Origin: Azospirillum lipoferum
GTDB lineage: Bacteria > Pseudomonadota > Alphaproteobacteria > Azospirillales > Azospirillaceae
Length of the DNA: 64,000 bases
Reading direction: 5' to 3'
NCBI RefSeq assembly: GCF_024170005.1
Contig: NZ_JALJXJ010000025.1
Coordinates: forward strand, 24,904 to 88,903
The notes below the pieces were generated by a model. That model had not been told where the DNA came from and ran no database searches. It was given only the letters and a program-made list of their open reading frames with translations. Below are positions 42,801 through 53,273 of this stretch, in pieces. A program made the translations under genes and the position numbers. Within the stretch, counting starts at the first letter, position 1; each line of letters opens with the position of its first letter.

Positions 42801-44252
42801 ATGTTTCTCGGGATCGACATCGGCACGTCCAGCGTCAAGGCGGTTCTGACCGACGCCGACGGTGCCGTCGCCGGCAGCGCGTCCCGCCCCTGCACCGTCT
42901 CCCGCCCCCATCCCCTGTGGTCGGAGCAGGAGCCGGAGGACTGGGTCGCCGCCGCCGTCGCCGCGGTGGACGAGCTGGCCGAACGCCGGCCAGCGGATCT
43001 CGCCGGCGTGCTCGGCATCGGCTTCTCCGGCCAGATGCATGGCGCGGTTCTGCTGGGCGCCGACAACCGGGTGCTGCGCCCCGCCATCCTGTGGAACGAC
43101 GGCCGCTCCCACCGCCAATGCGCGACGCTGGAGGAAACGCTCCCGACGCTGCGGGCGATCAGCGGCAACATCGCCATGCCCGGCTTCACCGCCCCCAAAC
43201 TGCTGTGGGTGGCGGAGGAGGAGCCGGAGACCTTCGCAGCACTCGCCAAGGTGCTGCTGCCCAAGGCCTATGTCCGCTGGCGCTTCACTGGTGCCATGGT
43301 GGAGGAGATGTCGGACGCCTCCGGCACGCTGTGGTTGGACGTGGGCCGGCGCGACTGGTCGGACGATCTGCTCGCCGCCACCCGCATGACCCGCGCCCAT
43401 ATGCCCGATCTGGCCGAAGGCTCCGACGCCGTCGCCCAGCTGTCGCCCGAACTGGCTCGCCGCTGGGGCATGAAAACGCCGCCGCTGGTGGCGGGTGGGG
43501 CAGGGGACTGCGCCGCCAGCGCCGTCGGCCTCGGCGCCATCACGCCGGGCGATGGCTTCCTCAGCCTCGGCACCTCCGGCGTGGTGTGGCGGACGACCGA
43601 CCGTTTCCTGCCCAACCCGGCGATGGCGGTCCATGCCTTCTGCCATGCGCTGCCCGGCGTCTGGCACCAGATGGGCGTCATGCTGTCCTCGGCCGCCTCG
43701 CTGGCCTGGGCCGCCTCCACCCTCGGCGCGCCGGAGGCGGAGCTGCTGGCCCCGCTCGGCGACGCCGTCGACGGCCCCTCGCCGGTCGCCTTCCTGCCCT
43801 ATCTGTCGGGCGAGCGCACCCCCCACAACGACGCCACCGTCCGCGGCCTGTTCGCCGGCCTGTCGGCGGAGACCACGCGCGACGCGATGGTCCAGGCGGT
43901 GCTGGAGGGCGTCGCCTTCGCCTCCCGCGACAACCTCGTCGCACTGGGGGAGGGCGCCCCCACGGTGTTCGACCTTGCCGGCGGCGGTTCCCGCTCCCGG
44001 CTGTGGGCGCGGATCTGCGCCGACGCGCTCGGCGTCACCATCCACCGCATCGAGGACGGCGAGGTCGGCGCGGCCTTGGGCGCCGCCCATCTCGGCCGCA
44101 TGGCGGCGACGGGGGAATCCCCCGCCACCGTCTGCCGCAAGCCCCGCCGTCTTGAGACCTTCACCCCCGATCCGGCCCGCGCCGAAGCGTACAGCCAGGC
44201 CTGGCTGCGCTGGCGCCGGCTCTACCCCCTTGCCAAGGAGTTCGCGTCTTGA
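42801..44252 (+). CDS. xylB: Xylulokinase
   Basis: 483 aa, FGGY kinase. N-terminal ATPase fold FLGIDIGTSSVKAVLTDADG, substrate motif GIGFSGQMHGAVLLG (the GQMHG of xylulokinases), and C-terminal FDLAGGGSRSRLWARICADA. Phosphorylates D-xylulose to xylulose 5-phosphate, feeding the pentose phosphate pathway. Preceded by a 13-base direct repeat (GACATCAAAGCCC at 42748 and 42762). The stop overlaps the xylA TTG start by 4 bp. Confidence 0.93.
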   Translation: MFLGIDIGTSSVKAVLTDADGAVAGSASRPCTVSRPHPLWSEQEPEDWVAAAVAAVDELAERRPADLAGVLGIGFSGQMHGAVLLGADNRVLRPAILWNDGRSHRQCATLEETLPTLRAISGNIAMPGFTAPKLLWVAEEEPETFAALAKVLLPKAYVRWRFTGAMVEEMSDASGTLWLDVGRRDWSDDLLAATRMTRAHMPDLAEGSDAVAQLSPELARRWGMKTPPLVAGGAGDCAASAVGLGAITPGDGFLSLGTSGVVWRTTDRFLPNPAMAVHAFCHALPGVWHQMGVMLSSAASLAWAASTLGAPEAELLAPLGDAVDGPSPVAFLPYLSGERTPHNDATVRGLFAGLSAETTRDAMVQAVLEGVAFASRDNLVALGEGAPTVFDLAGGGSRSRLWARICADALGVTIHRIEDGEVGAALGAAHLGRMAATGESPATVCRKPRRLETFTPDPARAEAYSQAWLRWRRLYPLAKEFAS

Positions 44253-45571
44253 GCACCGCCTCTTTCTTCGGCGACCTGTCCCCCGTGGCCTATCGCGGGC
44301 CGGACAGCCGCGACCCGCTGTCCTACCGCTGGTACGACAAGGACCGCGTGGTGCTGGGCAAGCGGATGGAGGACCATCTGCGGCTGGCCGCCTGCTACTG
44401 GCACAGCTTCTGCTGGCCGGGCGGCGACCCCTTCGGCGGCGAGACCTTCCTGCGCCCGTGGATGCGCCCCGGCCTTGACCCGATGCAGGCGGCGCGCGCC
44501 AAGGCCGACGTCGCCTTCGAGATGTTCCGCCTGCTCGACATCCCCTTCTTCTGCTTCCACGACCTCGATGCCGCCCCGGAAGGCGCCACGCTGGTCGAGA
44601 CCGTCGACAACCTGAAGGCCGTCACCGAGCTGTTCGCGGCGAAGATGGAGACCGCCAAGGTCCGGCTGCTGTGGGGCACCGCCAACCTGTTCTCCCACCG
44701 CCGCTACATGGCCGGTGCGGCGACCAACCCGGACCCGGACGTCTTCCTCTATGCCTGCGGTCAGGTCCGCGCGGCGCTGGAGGCCACCCATGCGCTGGGC
44801 GGCGCCAACTACGTCATGTGGGGCGGCCGCGAGGGCTATGAGACCCTGCTGAACACCGACCTGAAGCGCGAGCTGGACCAGATGGGCCGCTTCCTGGCGA
44901 TGGTGGTGGAGCACAAGCACAAGATCGGCTTCGACGGCCCGATCCTGATCGAACCGAAGCCGCGCGAGCCGACCAAGCACCAGTACGACTTCGACGTCGC
45001 CACCGTCTACGGCTTCCTGGAGCGTTACGACCTGCTGGCCGACGTCCGGGTGAACATCGAGCAGAACCACGCCATCCTCGCCGGCCACAGCTTCCAGCAC
45101 GAGGTGGGTCTGGCGCTGGCGCTGGGCATCTTCGGCTCGCTCGACATGAACCGCGGCGACGGGCTGCTGGGCTGGGACACCGACCAGTTCGCCAACGACA
45201 TCGGCGAGCTGACCGTGGTCATGCACGACATCCTGAAGGGCGGCGGCTTCACCACCGGCGGCCTGAATTTCGACGCCAAGATCCGCCGCCAGTCGCTCGA
45301 CCCGGCGGACCTGCTGCACGGCCACATCGGCGGCATCGACTCTTGCGCCCGCGCCCTGCTGCAGGCGGCACAGATGCTGGAGGACGGCGCCCTGACCAGG
45401 CCGCTGGCCGAGCGCTACGCCGGCTGGGACGGCGCCGAAGGTCAGGCGATCCTGTCCGGCCAGCGCGACCTCGCCACGCTCGCCGACCGGGCGCTGTCCA
45501 CCGGCGTCAACCCCCAGCCGCGCTCCGGCCGGCAGGAATATCTGGAGAACATCGTCAACCGTTACGTTTGA
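44249..45571 (+). CDS. xylA: Xylose isomerase
   Basis: 440 aa, the usual class II length. The start is a TTG in TTGA with the xylB stop; AAGGAG eight bases upstream supports it and there is no ATG nearby. Metal and substrate motifs include HDLDAAPEG (catalytic His), NYVMWGGREGYETLLNTD, EPKPREPTKHQYDFD, NHAILAGHSFQHE and LGWDTDQF. Converts D-xylose to D-xylulose. Its product is passed to XylB. Followed by a palindromic repeat in the 281-bp gap before xylF. Confidence 0.95.
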   Translation: MSTASFFGDLSPVAYRGPDSRDPLSYRWYDKDRVVLGKRMEDHLRLAACYWHSFCWPGGDPFGGETFLRPWMRPGLDPMQAARAKADVAFEMFRLLDIPFFCFHDLDAAPEGATLVETVDNLKAVTELFAAKMETAKVRLLWGTANLFSHRRYMAGAATNPDPDVFLYACGQVRAALEATHALGGANYVMWGGREGYETLLNTDLKRELDQMGRFLAMVVEHKHKIGFDGPILIEPKPREPTKHQYDFDVATVYGFLERYDLLADVRVNIEQNHAILAGHSFQHEVGLALALGIFGSLDMNRGDGLLGWDTDQFANDIGELTVVMHDILKGGGFTTGGLNFDAKIRRQSLDPADLLHGHIGGIDSCARALLQAAQMLEDGALTRPLAERYAGWDGAEGQAILSGQRDLATLADRALSTGVNPQPRSGRQEYLENIVNRYV

Positions 45572-45586
45572 ACCATCAACAACATC

Positions 45587-45786
45587 CCCTCTCCCCCCCG
45601 GGGAGAGGGTTAGGGTGAGGGGGTCGCGCGGCGAGGATCTTCAAGAATCGAGCACTCTCCGCTCTCCACCAAATCCACGCTTCGCATCCCCCTCACCCCG
45701 ACCCTCTCCCCGCTATCGGCGGACCATGGGTCCGCCTGTCGCGACAGCGCAAACAGAGTTTGCGCGAGAGCGGGGGGAGAGGGGGA
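45587..45786. repeat. Composite GC-rich palindromic repeat, copy B
   Basis: Hairpin CCCTCTCC...GGAGAGGG at 45587-45609, arm GGGGAGAGGGTTAGGGTGAG from 45600, mirrored by CTCACCCCGACCCTCTCCCC ending at 45711. Then an internal module with two further hairpins: GGCGGACC-ATG-GGTCCGCC (45718-45736) and GCGCAAAC-AGA-GTTTGCGC (45747-45765), closing with GGGGGGAGAGGGGG. It separates xylA from xylF and may set the ratio of enzymes to transporter. Confidence 0.85.
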
Positions 45787-45852
45787 ATTGGCAAACTTCT
45801 CGTCGATCAACAAGGCCGCCATGCCCGGACGGCCACATAAGGAGGAAACACG

Positions 45853-46923
45853 ATGAAGCACCGCCTCACCGCTACCATCAAGGCCACTGCGGCCGGCCTG
45901 TTCCTGACGCTGGCCGCCGCGACCACCATGACCTCGACGGCGGCGCTCGCCGCCGGCACCACCGTCGGCGTGTCCTGGTCCAACTTCCAGGAGGAGCGCT
46001 GGAAGACCGACGAGGCGGCGATCAAGGCCGTGATCGAGAAGGCCGGCGGCACCTACCTGTCGGCCGACGCCCAGTCCTCGCCGGCCAAGCAGCTGTCGGA
46101 CATCGAATCGCTGATCTCCCGCGGCGCCAAGGCACTGATCATCCTGGCCCAGGACAGCGACGCCATCCGCCCGGCGGTGGAGAAGGCGGCGGCCGAGGGC
46201 ATCCCGGTCGTCGGCTATGACCGGCTGATCGAGATCCCGTCGGCCTTCTACATCACCTTCGACAACAAGGAGGTCGGCCGCCTCCAGGCGCGCAGCGTCT
46301 TCGCGATGAAGCCGAAGGGCAACTACGCCTTCATCAAGGGCAGCTCCACCGATCCGAATGCCGACTTCCTGTTCGCCGGCCAGATGGAGGTGCTGAAGGC
46401 CGCCATCGACCGCGGCGACGTGAAGAATGTCGGCGAGGCCTACACCGACAAGTGGCTGCCGGCCATCGCCCAGCAGAACATGGAGCAGATCCTGACCAAG
46501 AACGGCAACAAGGTCGATGCCGTGGTCGCCTCCAACGACGGCACCGCCGGCGGTGCGGTCGCGGCGCTGGCGGCGCAGGGGCTGGCCGGGACCGTGCCGG
46601 TGTCGGGGCAGGACGGCGACAAGGCGGCGCTGAACCGCATCGCGCTCGGCACCCAGACGGTGTCGGTGTGGAAGGACGCTCGTGAACTCGGCCGCCGCGC
46701 CGCCGAGATCGCCCTGGATCTGGCCGGCGGCAAGAAGATGACCGACATCTCCGGCGCCGCCACCTTCGACGGCGGTCCGAAGAAGCAGAAGATGACCTCG
46801 CTGTTCCTCACCCCCATCGCCATCACCAAGGACAACCTCGGTCAGGTGATCGACGCCGGCTGGGTGACCAAGGACGTGGTGTGCCAGGGCGTGAAGCCCG
46901 GCAGCGTCAAGGCCTGCAACTGA
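45853..46923 (+). CDS. xylF: Xylose ABC transporter substrate-binding protein
   Basis: 356 aa with a long signal peptide (about 1-34, ending ALAA). The mature protein starts TTVGVSWSNFQEERWKTDEA and has LIILAQDSDAIRPAVEKAAA and VSGQDGDKAALNRIALG, matching the XylF/ribose-type (PBP type I) sugar-binding proteins. The stop overlaps the xylH start by one base. AAGGAGG in front of the ATG gives strong initiation, as expected for a binding protein. Confidence 0.92.
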   Translation: MKHRLTATIKATAAGLFLTLAAATTMTSTAALAAGTTVGVSWSNFQEERWKTDEAAIKAVIEKAGGTYLSADAQSSPAKQLSDIESLISRGAKALIILAQDSDAIRPAVEKAAAEGIPVVGYDRLIEIPSAFYITFDNKEVGRLQARSVFAMKPKGNYAFIKGSSTDPNADFLFAGQMEVLKAAIDRGDVKNVGEAYTDKWLPAIAQQNMEQILTKNGNKVDAVVASNDGTAGGAVAALAAQGLAGTVPVSGQDGDKAALNRIALGTQTVSVWKDARELGRRAAEIALDLAGGKKMTDISGAATFDGGPKKQKMTSLFLTPIAITKDNLGQVIDAGWVTKDVVCQGVKPGSVKACN

Positions 46924-48241
46924 TGGCGGAACCGTCCACCACCCTGTCCCCGGCGCCTTCCTCGGAAGCGCCGGCCGGACGGCGGGCCGGCATCGGCGAC
47001 GCCCTGCGCGCGCTGGAGCTGGACACCCGCATGGTCGGGATGATCGGGGCGCTGGCCATCGTCTGGATCGGCTTCGACATCCTGACCGGCGGCGCCTTCC
47101 TGACCCCGCGCAACCTGTGGAACCTGTCGGTGCAGACCGCGTCCGTCGGCGTGATGGCGACGGGCATGGTCCTGGTCATCGTCACCCGCAACATCGACCT
47201 GTCGGTGGGCTCCATCCTGGGCTTCACCGGCATGGTGGTCGGCGTGCTCCAGGCCCGCATCCTGCCGGAGATCTGGGGGTTCGACCATCCGATGACCTGG
47301 GTGGTGGCGGTCCTGGCGGCGGTCGCCGTCGGCGGGGCGGTGGGAGCGGTCCAGGGCGCCGTCATCGCCTATCTCGGCGTGTCGTCCTTCATCGTCACGC
47401 TGGGCGGCCTGCTGGTCTGGCGCGGGGCCGCCTGGTGGGTGACCACCGGCCAGACGGTGGCGCCGATGGACGGCCTGTTCAAGCGGCTGGGCGGCGGCTT
47501 CGAGGGCGCCATCGGCGCCGGCCCCAGCTGGGCGGTCGGCATCGCCGCCGTCCTGCTGTCGGTTGCCGCCATCCTGGTGACCCGGCGGCGGCGGGCCGGC
47601 TTCGGCTTCCCCGTCCGGCCCTTGTGGGCGGAGGGGGTGGTGATCCTGCTGGTCGCCGCCGCCATCGTCGGCGCGGTGCTGGTGGTCAATTCCTACCCGC
47701 TTCCGGTCCCGGTGGTGCGCCGGATGATGGAGGCGCAGGGGCTCTCGACCGACGGCACGCTGCCCTTCGTCGCCCACGGCTTCGCCATCCCGGTGCTGAT
47801 CGCGCTGGCGGTGGGGGTGGCGATGACCTTCCTGTCGCGGCGCACCCGCTTCGGCCGCTACGTCTTCGCCATCGGCGGCAACCCGGAGGCGGCGGAGCTG
47901 TCGGGCATCAACACCCGCCGGGTGATGGTGATGGTGTTCGGGCTGATGGGCGCCCTGTGCGGCCTGTCCGCCTGCATCGCCACCGCCCGGCTGAACGCCG
48001 CCACCAACGCCAACGGCACGCTGGACGAGCTGTATGTCATCGCCGCGGCGATCATCGGCGGCACCTCGATGGCCGGCGGCGTCGGCACCATCCTCGGCGC
48101 GATGCTCGGCGCCATGGTGATGCAGTCCCTGCAGTCCGGCATGGTGCTGCTGGGGGTGGACGCGCCGATGCAGAACATCGTCGTCGGCCTCGTCCTGGTC
48201 GCCGCGGTCTATGTCGACACGCTCTATCGCAGGGGGTTGAA

Positions 48242-48245
<4 letters not shown>
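46923..48245 (+). CDS. xylH: Xylose ABC transporter permease
   Basis: 440 aa from the ATG at 46923, which overlaps the xylF stop (TGATG). About ten to twelve membrane spans and the BPD-transporter type 2 pattern (NIDLSVGSILGFTGMVVGVL, then NPEAAELSGINTRRVMVMVF and GAMVMQSLQSGMVLLGVDAP). The length and the insert between spans are typical of XylH rather than RbsC. Overlaps xylG by 4 bp. Confidence 0.92.
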
Positions 48246-49039
<794 letters not shown>

Positions 49040-49141
49040 GCGGCGACGCTCGGCCAGCACCGGCGTGGCGGCACCCCGGTGCCCCCGCGCGACGCCGGTC
49101 GAGTGTCTTCAAACCATTGAAAATCGAATATTTATTCGGCC

Positions 49142-49224
49142 GTCATTCCCGCGAAGGCGGGAATCCAGCCGTTTACGCCGCTTCACTGTGGAGTTTCCTG
49201 GATCCCCGCCTTCGCGGGGATGAC
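49142..49224. repeat. Inverted repeat element downstream of xylG
   Basis: Outer arms GTCATTCCCGCGAAGGCGGG (from 49142) and CCCGCCTTCGCGGGGATGAC (ending 49224) with 29 bp of unrelated sequence between the ATCCAG/CTGGAT ends. Each arm also folds on itself (CCCGCGAAGGCGGG; CCCCGCCTTCGCGGGG). This is a widespread proteobacterial intergenic repeat and probably ends transcription of the xylose operon. Confidence 0.85.
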
Positions 49225-49285
49225 GCCGAAAGAGGTGCCGGTCCATTGGGAAATGGGCAATGCCCTGTAAGTGACCGCCTGTGGG

Positions 49286-51763
49286 TCAGCGGGGGAGGGA
49301 GGTGACGAAGTCGAGGCCGTTTCGAAGGGCTCGGGTGATTGGGTGGTCATTGCCCAGCTTGCGTTGAGCGATCGGAAGGGCCTGTTCAAACAATACCCTC
49401 GCTCCAGAGCTATCACCCTGCTTTAAAAGGGTTCTGGCAAGATTGTTCATAGAGGTCAAGGCCTCTGGGTGCTCCTCGCCGAGTACGCGGCGGCGGACTG
49501 CCAAAACCTGTTTCTCCAATACCCGCGCCCCGGCGAGATCGCCTTGGCTCCAGAGGGTCGAAGCAAGATTGTTCATGGAGGTCAAGGTGTTTGGGTGCTC
49601 ATCGCCGAGCACCCGGCGGCTGACTGCCAAAACCTCTTCCTGAAGTTCTCGCGCCCCGGCGAGATCACCTTGGCTCCTCAAGGTCTCAGCGAGATTGTTC
49701 ATGGAGGTCAAGGTGTCCGGGCGCTCCTCGCCGAGCGCGCGGCGGCGGACTGTCAAAACCTGTTCCTGAAGCTCCCGCGCCCCGGCGAGATCGCCTTGGC
49801 TCCAGAGGGTCGAAGCGAGATTGTTCATAGCGGTCAAGGTGTCAGGGTGCTCACCGCCGAACACGCGGCGGCGGACTGCCAAAACCTCTTCCTGAAGTTC
49901 CCGCGCCCCGGCGAGATCGCCCTGGTTCCAAAGGGTCGCAGCGAGATTGTTCATAGAGGTCAAGGTGTTTGGGTGCTCATCGCCGTGCAAACTTTGGCTT
50001 GCCTCAAGCTCCCTCCGCCAGATAGTGCCCGCTAGGCTGTAAACTTCCCGCTCACTCTCATACCTGTCCAGCGAGGTCAGAAGCGCGGCAGTCTCGGCAT
50101 CCTCTACGGACTCGGTCAGAAGACGAACATGCTCGATCAGCGGCTCGAGCGCAGCATGCTTCCGAATATCGGCCGCATCCCGCATCACCCGGTTCATCAC
50201 CCTCACCGCGGCCGCCCGCAGGGCTTCGGGAGCAGCAGCGTGGCGACGCATCGTGCGGGCGGTCAGGATATGGACCATCACCTCCTCCGGGCCAAGGCGG
50301 TCCAGCAGCGCTTCGGCTTCGGCAGCCTGCGTTCCCAGCAGGGCGGCCCGGCGACCGGCGGTCTCGTCGCCCGCATGCTCCGCCAGAACATCCACGATGT
50401 AGCGCGTCGGAATCGGGTCGGGCGCCAGGAGGGAGGCGAGTTGCAGCACCAGCACGCCCTCCGGGCGGAGGCGGCCGATGCTTTGCCGCAGGGTGACGGC
50501 GATGCCGGGATGGTGGCCATTGGGAAGCTCGCCCGCCAGCTCCGCGGCCAGGGCGAGCGCATCGGCGCTGGGGGTGCGCAGATCCTTCAGGAAGTCGGCA
50601 TAGCTGATGACGCGCAGGGCCGCGCCGGCGACGTCCACCGCCAGGGCATGGCGTCCCAGTTCTGTCACGATCTCTGCCGCCATCCTCCGCTCGGCCTCGT
50701 CGCGTGGCGGCTGGCGGCTGGTGAGCAGGCGGACGGCGTCCTCCTGCGGTAGCACGTCCAGCCGGTGGATTTTCCCGCAGCCGTCCAGCCGGGTTCCGCG
50801 CGTGGTGACGAGGGTGCGGCCGTTGGTGCTGGGCGCCGTCCAGTGGGCCAGCAAGTCGGCGTTGGCGTCGCTCGGCAGATCGTCGACGATCCACAGATAC
50901 GGCTTGCCCAGCGCTTCCAGATGGCGGCTGACCTGCGCCGCGACGGCGGCCGGCTCCATCCCCTGGACGGGCAGGCCGAAGCGCCGGGCCAGATCGAACA
51001 GGTGACGGCCGCCTTCCGCCTCCGTCTCACACCCGTCCGGGACGACCGCGCCGGTGCGCGCGGCGGACAGCCAGACGATGCCGGCGGGGTAGGCGGCGCC
51101 GAAGCGCAGCGCATATTCCTCGGCGAGCATCGACTTGCCGATGCCGCCCATGCCCTGCACCTGCACCAGATCGCCGCCGGCCCCCGCCCCGGTGACGACG
51201 GTCACGGCGGCGGCGGTCAGCCCGCTATGGACGCTCCACAGATCCGGCACGCGGCCGACGAAGCGGTTGGACCCGATGCGCCGCTGGCCGGCCAGCCAGG
51301 ACGGCGCCTGCAAAGGGCGGATGTCGCCGATCCAGGTCGTCGCGGCGCGGTCCAGCCGTTTGGCGATGCGCCGGGCCAGATCGGCCGCCGCGTCGGCGGT
51401 GCCGGCGCCGCCTTCCAGATACAGGCGGTCCCGCAGCTCGACCGGCTGGATGTGGTCGGCACCCGGTTCCGGGTTGATGACCAGGATACGGCGCGACAGA
51501 TCGCCCCCCTCATGCTGGGCGGCGAGATAGGCGGCCGTCAGTTCCCATTGGCAGGGACGGGAGCGCGTGTAGGCCCGCGAGTACCACGCCACCAGCATGC
51601 GCGCCTGCCCCAGCCCCTCGACGATGGACCGGGTGATGGCGTCGGCGTCGCCGATCTCCCGCTCGTCGACCCACGCCGAAAGGCCGAGGCGCCCCAACTC
51701 CTCGACCAGAGGCCGCACCAAGGCCACGTCCGCACGCGGGTAGCTGATAAACAGGTCGTACAT
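49286..51763 (-). CDS. TIR - NTPase (NB-ARC/STAND) - TPR protein
   Basis: 825 aa in three parts. A TIR domain at about 1-100 (MYDLFISYPRADVALVRPLV), with the NADase-type Glu at 74 in CQWELTAAY. An NB-ARC/STAND NTPase at about 165-480, with Walker A GMGGIGKS (204-211), Walker B-like YLWIVDDLP (289-297) and the sensor region TLVTTRGTRLDG. Then about five 42-residue kinesin-light-chain-type TPR units to the C-terminus. TIR-STAND-TPR proteins are candidate phage or stress sensors in which ligand binding by the repeats triggers oligomerisation and NAD+ cleavage. No obvious partner gene; alternatively a signalling protein without immune role. Confidence 0.85.
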   Translation of the reverse strand: MYDLFISYPRADVALVRPLVEELGRLGLSAWVDEREIGDADAITRSIVEGLGQARMLVAWYSRAYTRSRPCQWELTAAYLAAQHEGGDLSRRILVINPEPGADHIQPVELRDRLYLEGGAGTADAAADLARRIAKRLDRAATTWIGDIRPLQAPSWLAGQRRIGSNRFVGRVPDLWSVHSGLTAAAVTVVTGAGAGGDLVQVQGMGGIGKSMLAEEYALRFGAAYPAGIVWLSAARTGAVVPDGCETEAEGGRHLFDLARRFGLPVQGMEPAAVAAQVSRHLEALGKPYLWIVDDLPSDANADLLAHWTAPSTNGRTLVTTRGTRLDGCGKIHRLDVLPQEDAVRLLTSRQPPRDEAERRMAAEIVTELGRHALAVDVAGAALRVISYADFLKDLRTPSADALALAAELAGELPNGHHPGIAVTLRQSIGRLRPEGVLVLQLASLLAPDPIPTRYIVDVLAEHAGDETAGRRAALLGTQAAEAEALLDRLGPEEVMVHILTARTMRRHAAAPEALRAAAVRVMNRVMRDAADIRKHAALEPLIEHVRLLTESVEDAETAALLTSLDRYESEREVYSLAGTIWRRELEASQSLHGDEHPNTLTSMNNLAATLWNQGDLAGARELQEEVLAVRRRVFGGEHPDTLTAMNNLASTLWSQGDLAGARELQEQVLTVRRRALGEERPDTLTSMNNLAETLRSQGDLAGARELQEEVLAVSRRVLGDEHPNTLTSMNNLASTLWSQGDLAGARVLEKQVLAVRRRVLGEEHPEALTSMNNLARTLLKQGDSSGARVLFEQALPIAQRKLGNDHPITRALRNGLDFVTSLPR
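49355..49985. repeat. 126-bp tandem repeats coding the TPR array
   Basis: Five direct copies of a 126-bp unit, each encoding 42 residues of the form EHPxTLTSMNNLAxTL, WSQGDLAGARELQEEVLAVR. The DNA itself is well conserved between units, especially in the strand reading TTGTTCATGGAGGTCAAGG, suggesting recent duplication or gene conversion. Such arrays change copy number easily. Confidence 0.8.
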
Positions 51764-51866
51764 GAAACGGGAAAATCCTGTCCGACTTTTCGCCGCCGCA
51801 CTGTAATACAGGCCGAGGCCGCGGCAAAGCCGGACGCGGGCGAACGCGGGTGAACGCCCTGCGGCA

Positions 51867-52505
51867 TCAGTGCTCCGACTCGCTGTAGAGCTGTTCGGCG
51901 AGCGCCTTCTCGTACATCGCGTCGATCTGCTCGACCGACAGATCCGCCATCCCCGACTGGTCCTTCACCACCTGCCCCGGCGACGGCATGTCCTGCGGCA
52001 CCACCCAGGCGTCGGGCTGCCACAGATGCGACCGGCGCAGCGCCTTGCCGCAATGGAAGAAGGCCTCCCGCACCGACAGGCGGATGGCGGCCTTCGGCGT
52101 GCGCCCGTCCTCCCCCAGCCGGTCGAGCAGGGCCGGGTCGGTGGTGACGGTGGCGACGCCGTTGACCCGCAGGAAGACGTCGATCCCCGGCACCAGGAAC
52201 ACCAGCCCGCAGGCCCCGTCGGAGGTCAGGATGTTGGTGATCGACGACAGCTTGTTGTTGCCGGGCCAGTCGGGCAGGGCAAGCGTGCGGCGATCCTCCG
52301 CCAGCACGAATCCCGGCCGCCCGCCGCGCGGCGAACAATCCATGCCGCTGTCCGCCAGGGTGGCGACGAAGACCAGCGGCGATTCCGCGACGAAGCGCAG
52401 GCAGTGATCGTCCAGAAACGGAAAGGTCATCTTCACCATGCGCTCGGTCGGCATGTCGTAAAGCCGCCGCAGCGCCTCGACCGTGTGGATGCGATGGGGA
52501 TCCAT
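51867..52505 (-). CDS. Pyridoxamine 5'-phosphate oxidase family flavoprotein
   Basis: 212 aa of the MSMEG_1024-like kind: a split-barrel FMN fold with VFVATLADSGMDCSPRGGRP (FMN-phosphate loop), LPDWPGNNKLSSITNIL and the C-terminal FHCGKALRRSHLW. Divergent from a TetR gene with two palindromic operators in the shared promoter, so it is the probable target of that regulator. In other bacteria such pairs serve stress or xenobiotic response; the substrate here is unknown. Confidence 0.87.
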   Translation of the reverse strand: MDPHRIHTVEALRRLYDMPTERMVKMTFPFLDDHCLRFVAESPLVFVATLADSGMDCSPRGGRPGFVLAEDRRTLALPDWPGNNKLSSITNILTSDGACGLVFLVPGIDVFLRVNGVATVTTDPALLDRLGEDGRTPKAAIRLSVREAFFHCGKALRRSHLWQPDAWVVPQDMPSPGQVVKDQSGMADLSVEQIDAMYEKALAEQLYSESEH

Positions 52506-52547
52506 GATGCCTCCTCTGCCGGGCCGCAGCGCGGCGCAGCTGCCAAA

Positions 52548-52580
52548 CTAACGTTGTTAGATTTGCCCTAACGCCGTTAG
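52548..52580. promoter_or_regulatory. Two TetR-type operators
   Basis: CTAACGTTGTTAG (52548-52560) and CTAACGCCGTTAG (52568-52580): both carry CTAAC/GTTAG arms, and their centres are 20 bp apart, two helical turns. They sit in the divergent promoter of the PPOX and TetR genes. One dimer on each, or a pair of dimers bound cooperatively, would repress both directions. Confidence 0.8.
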
Positions 52581-52618
52581 ATTGTCAACCGCGACGGAGA
52601 GGACGGGGAGAGGCGGCC

Positions 52619-53269
52619 ATGCGCGTGCAGCGACAGGACATCATCGACGCCGCGATGGCCCTGCTCGACGAGGTGGGGGTGGACGGGCTGACGATGCGGC
52701 GGCTTGCCGGGGCGTTGCAGATCCAGGCGCCGTCGCTCTACTGGCATTTCGCCGGCAAGCAGGCCCTGCTCGACGCGATGGCCGACGCGCTGCTGGCGGA
52801 GATGGTGCTGCCGCCCGACGAGGATATGCCCTGGGATGAATGGGCACGGGCTGTGGCGACGGAGTTCCGCCGTGCCTTGAAATCCCGGCGCGATGGAGCG
52901 CGGGTCTATGCCGGCACCTTTCCGACGATGGACAATGTGCTGCGCATCAGCGATCGCGTCATCGCGAAACTGCGCGCCGCCGGCGCCGACGAGCGCATGG
53001 CGGTCCGCACCCTGTTCACGGTGCAGTATTTCGTGATCGGCTTCACCATCGAGGAACAGGCGACGATGCCGCCGCCCGGCGGCGGGCAGGGAGCCCGGGA
53101 GACGGTGGACCTGAAACGTGTGGCCCAGCAGCTGACCGCGGAGCAGGCGGCGCGCTACCCCCACGCCGCCGCCACGGTGGCGCTGCTGGCGTCCGACGAC
53201 GACGACGCCCGCTTCCGCTTCGGCCTGGACCGTCTGATCGACGGGTTGAAGGCCGTCATCCCCGCCTGA
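52619..53269 (+). CDS. TetR/AcrR family transcriptional regulator
   Basis: 216 aa. N-terminal HTH (RQDIIDAAMALLDEVGVDGL, TMRRLAGALQIQAPSLYWHF) and a TetR_C_1-type ligand domain, so it belongs to the TetR(tet)-like branch. The two palindromes at 52548-52580 are its likely sites. It is convergent with the TAXI gene, stops 4 bp apart. I chose the ATG at 52619 because residues of the HTH begin just after it. Confidence 0.88.
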   Translation: MRVQRQDIIDAAMALLDEVGVDGLTMRRLAGALQIQAPSLYWHFAGKQALLDAMADALLAEMVLPPDEDMPWDEWARAVATEFRRALKSRRDGARVYAGTFPTMDNVLRISDRVIAKLRAAGADERMAVRTLFTVQYFVIGFTIEEQATMPPPGGGQGARETVDLKRVAQQLTAEQAARYPHAAATVALLASDDDDARFRFGLDRLIDGLKAVIPA

Positions 53270-53273
53270 CCCC

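Noticed and set aside
49355..49985. Regularly spaced direct repeats that could look like a CRISPR array
   Set aside because: The unit is 126 bp, in frame, and encodes TPR repeats of the TIR protein; there are no unique spacers.
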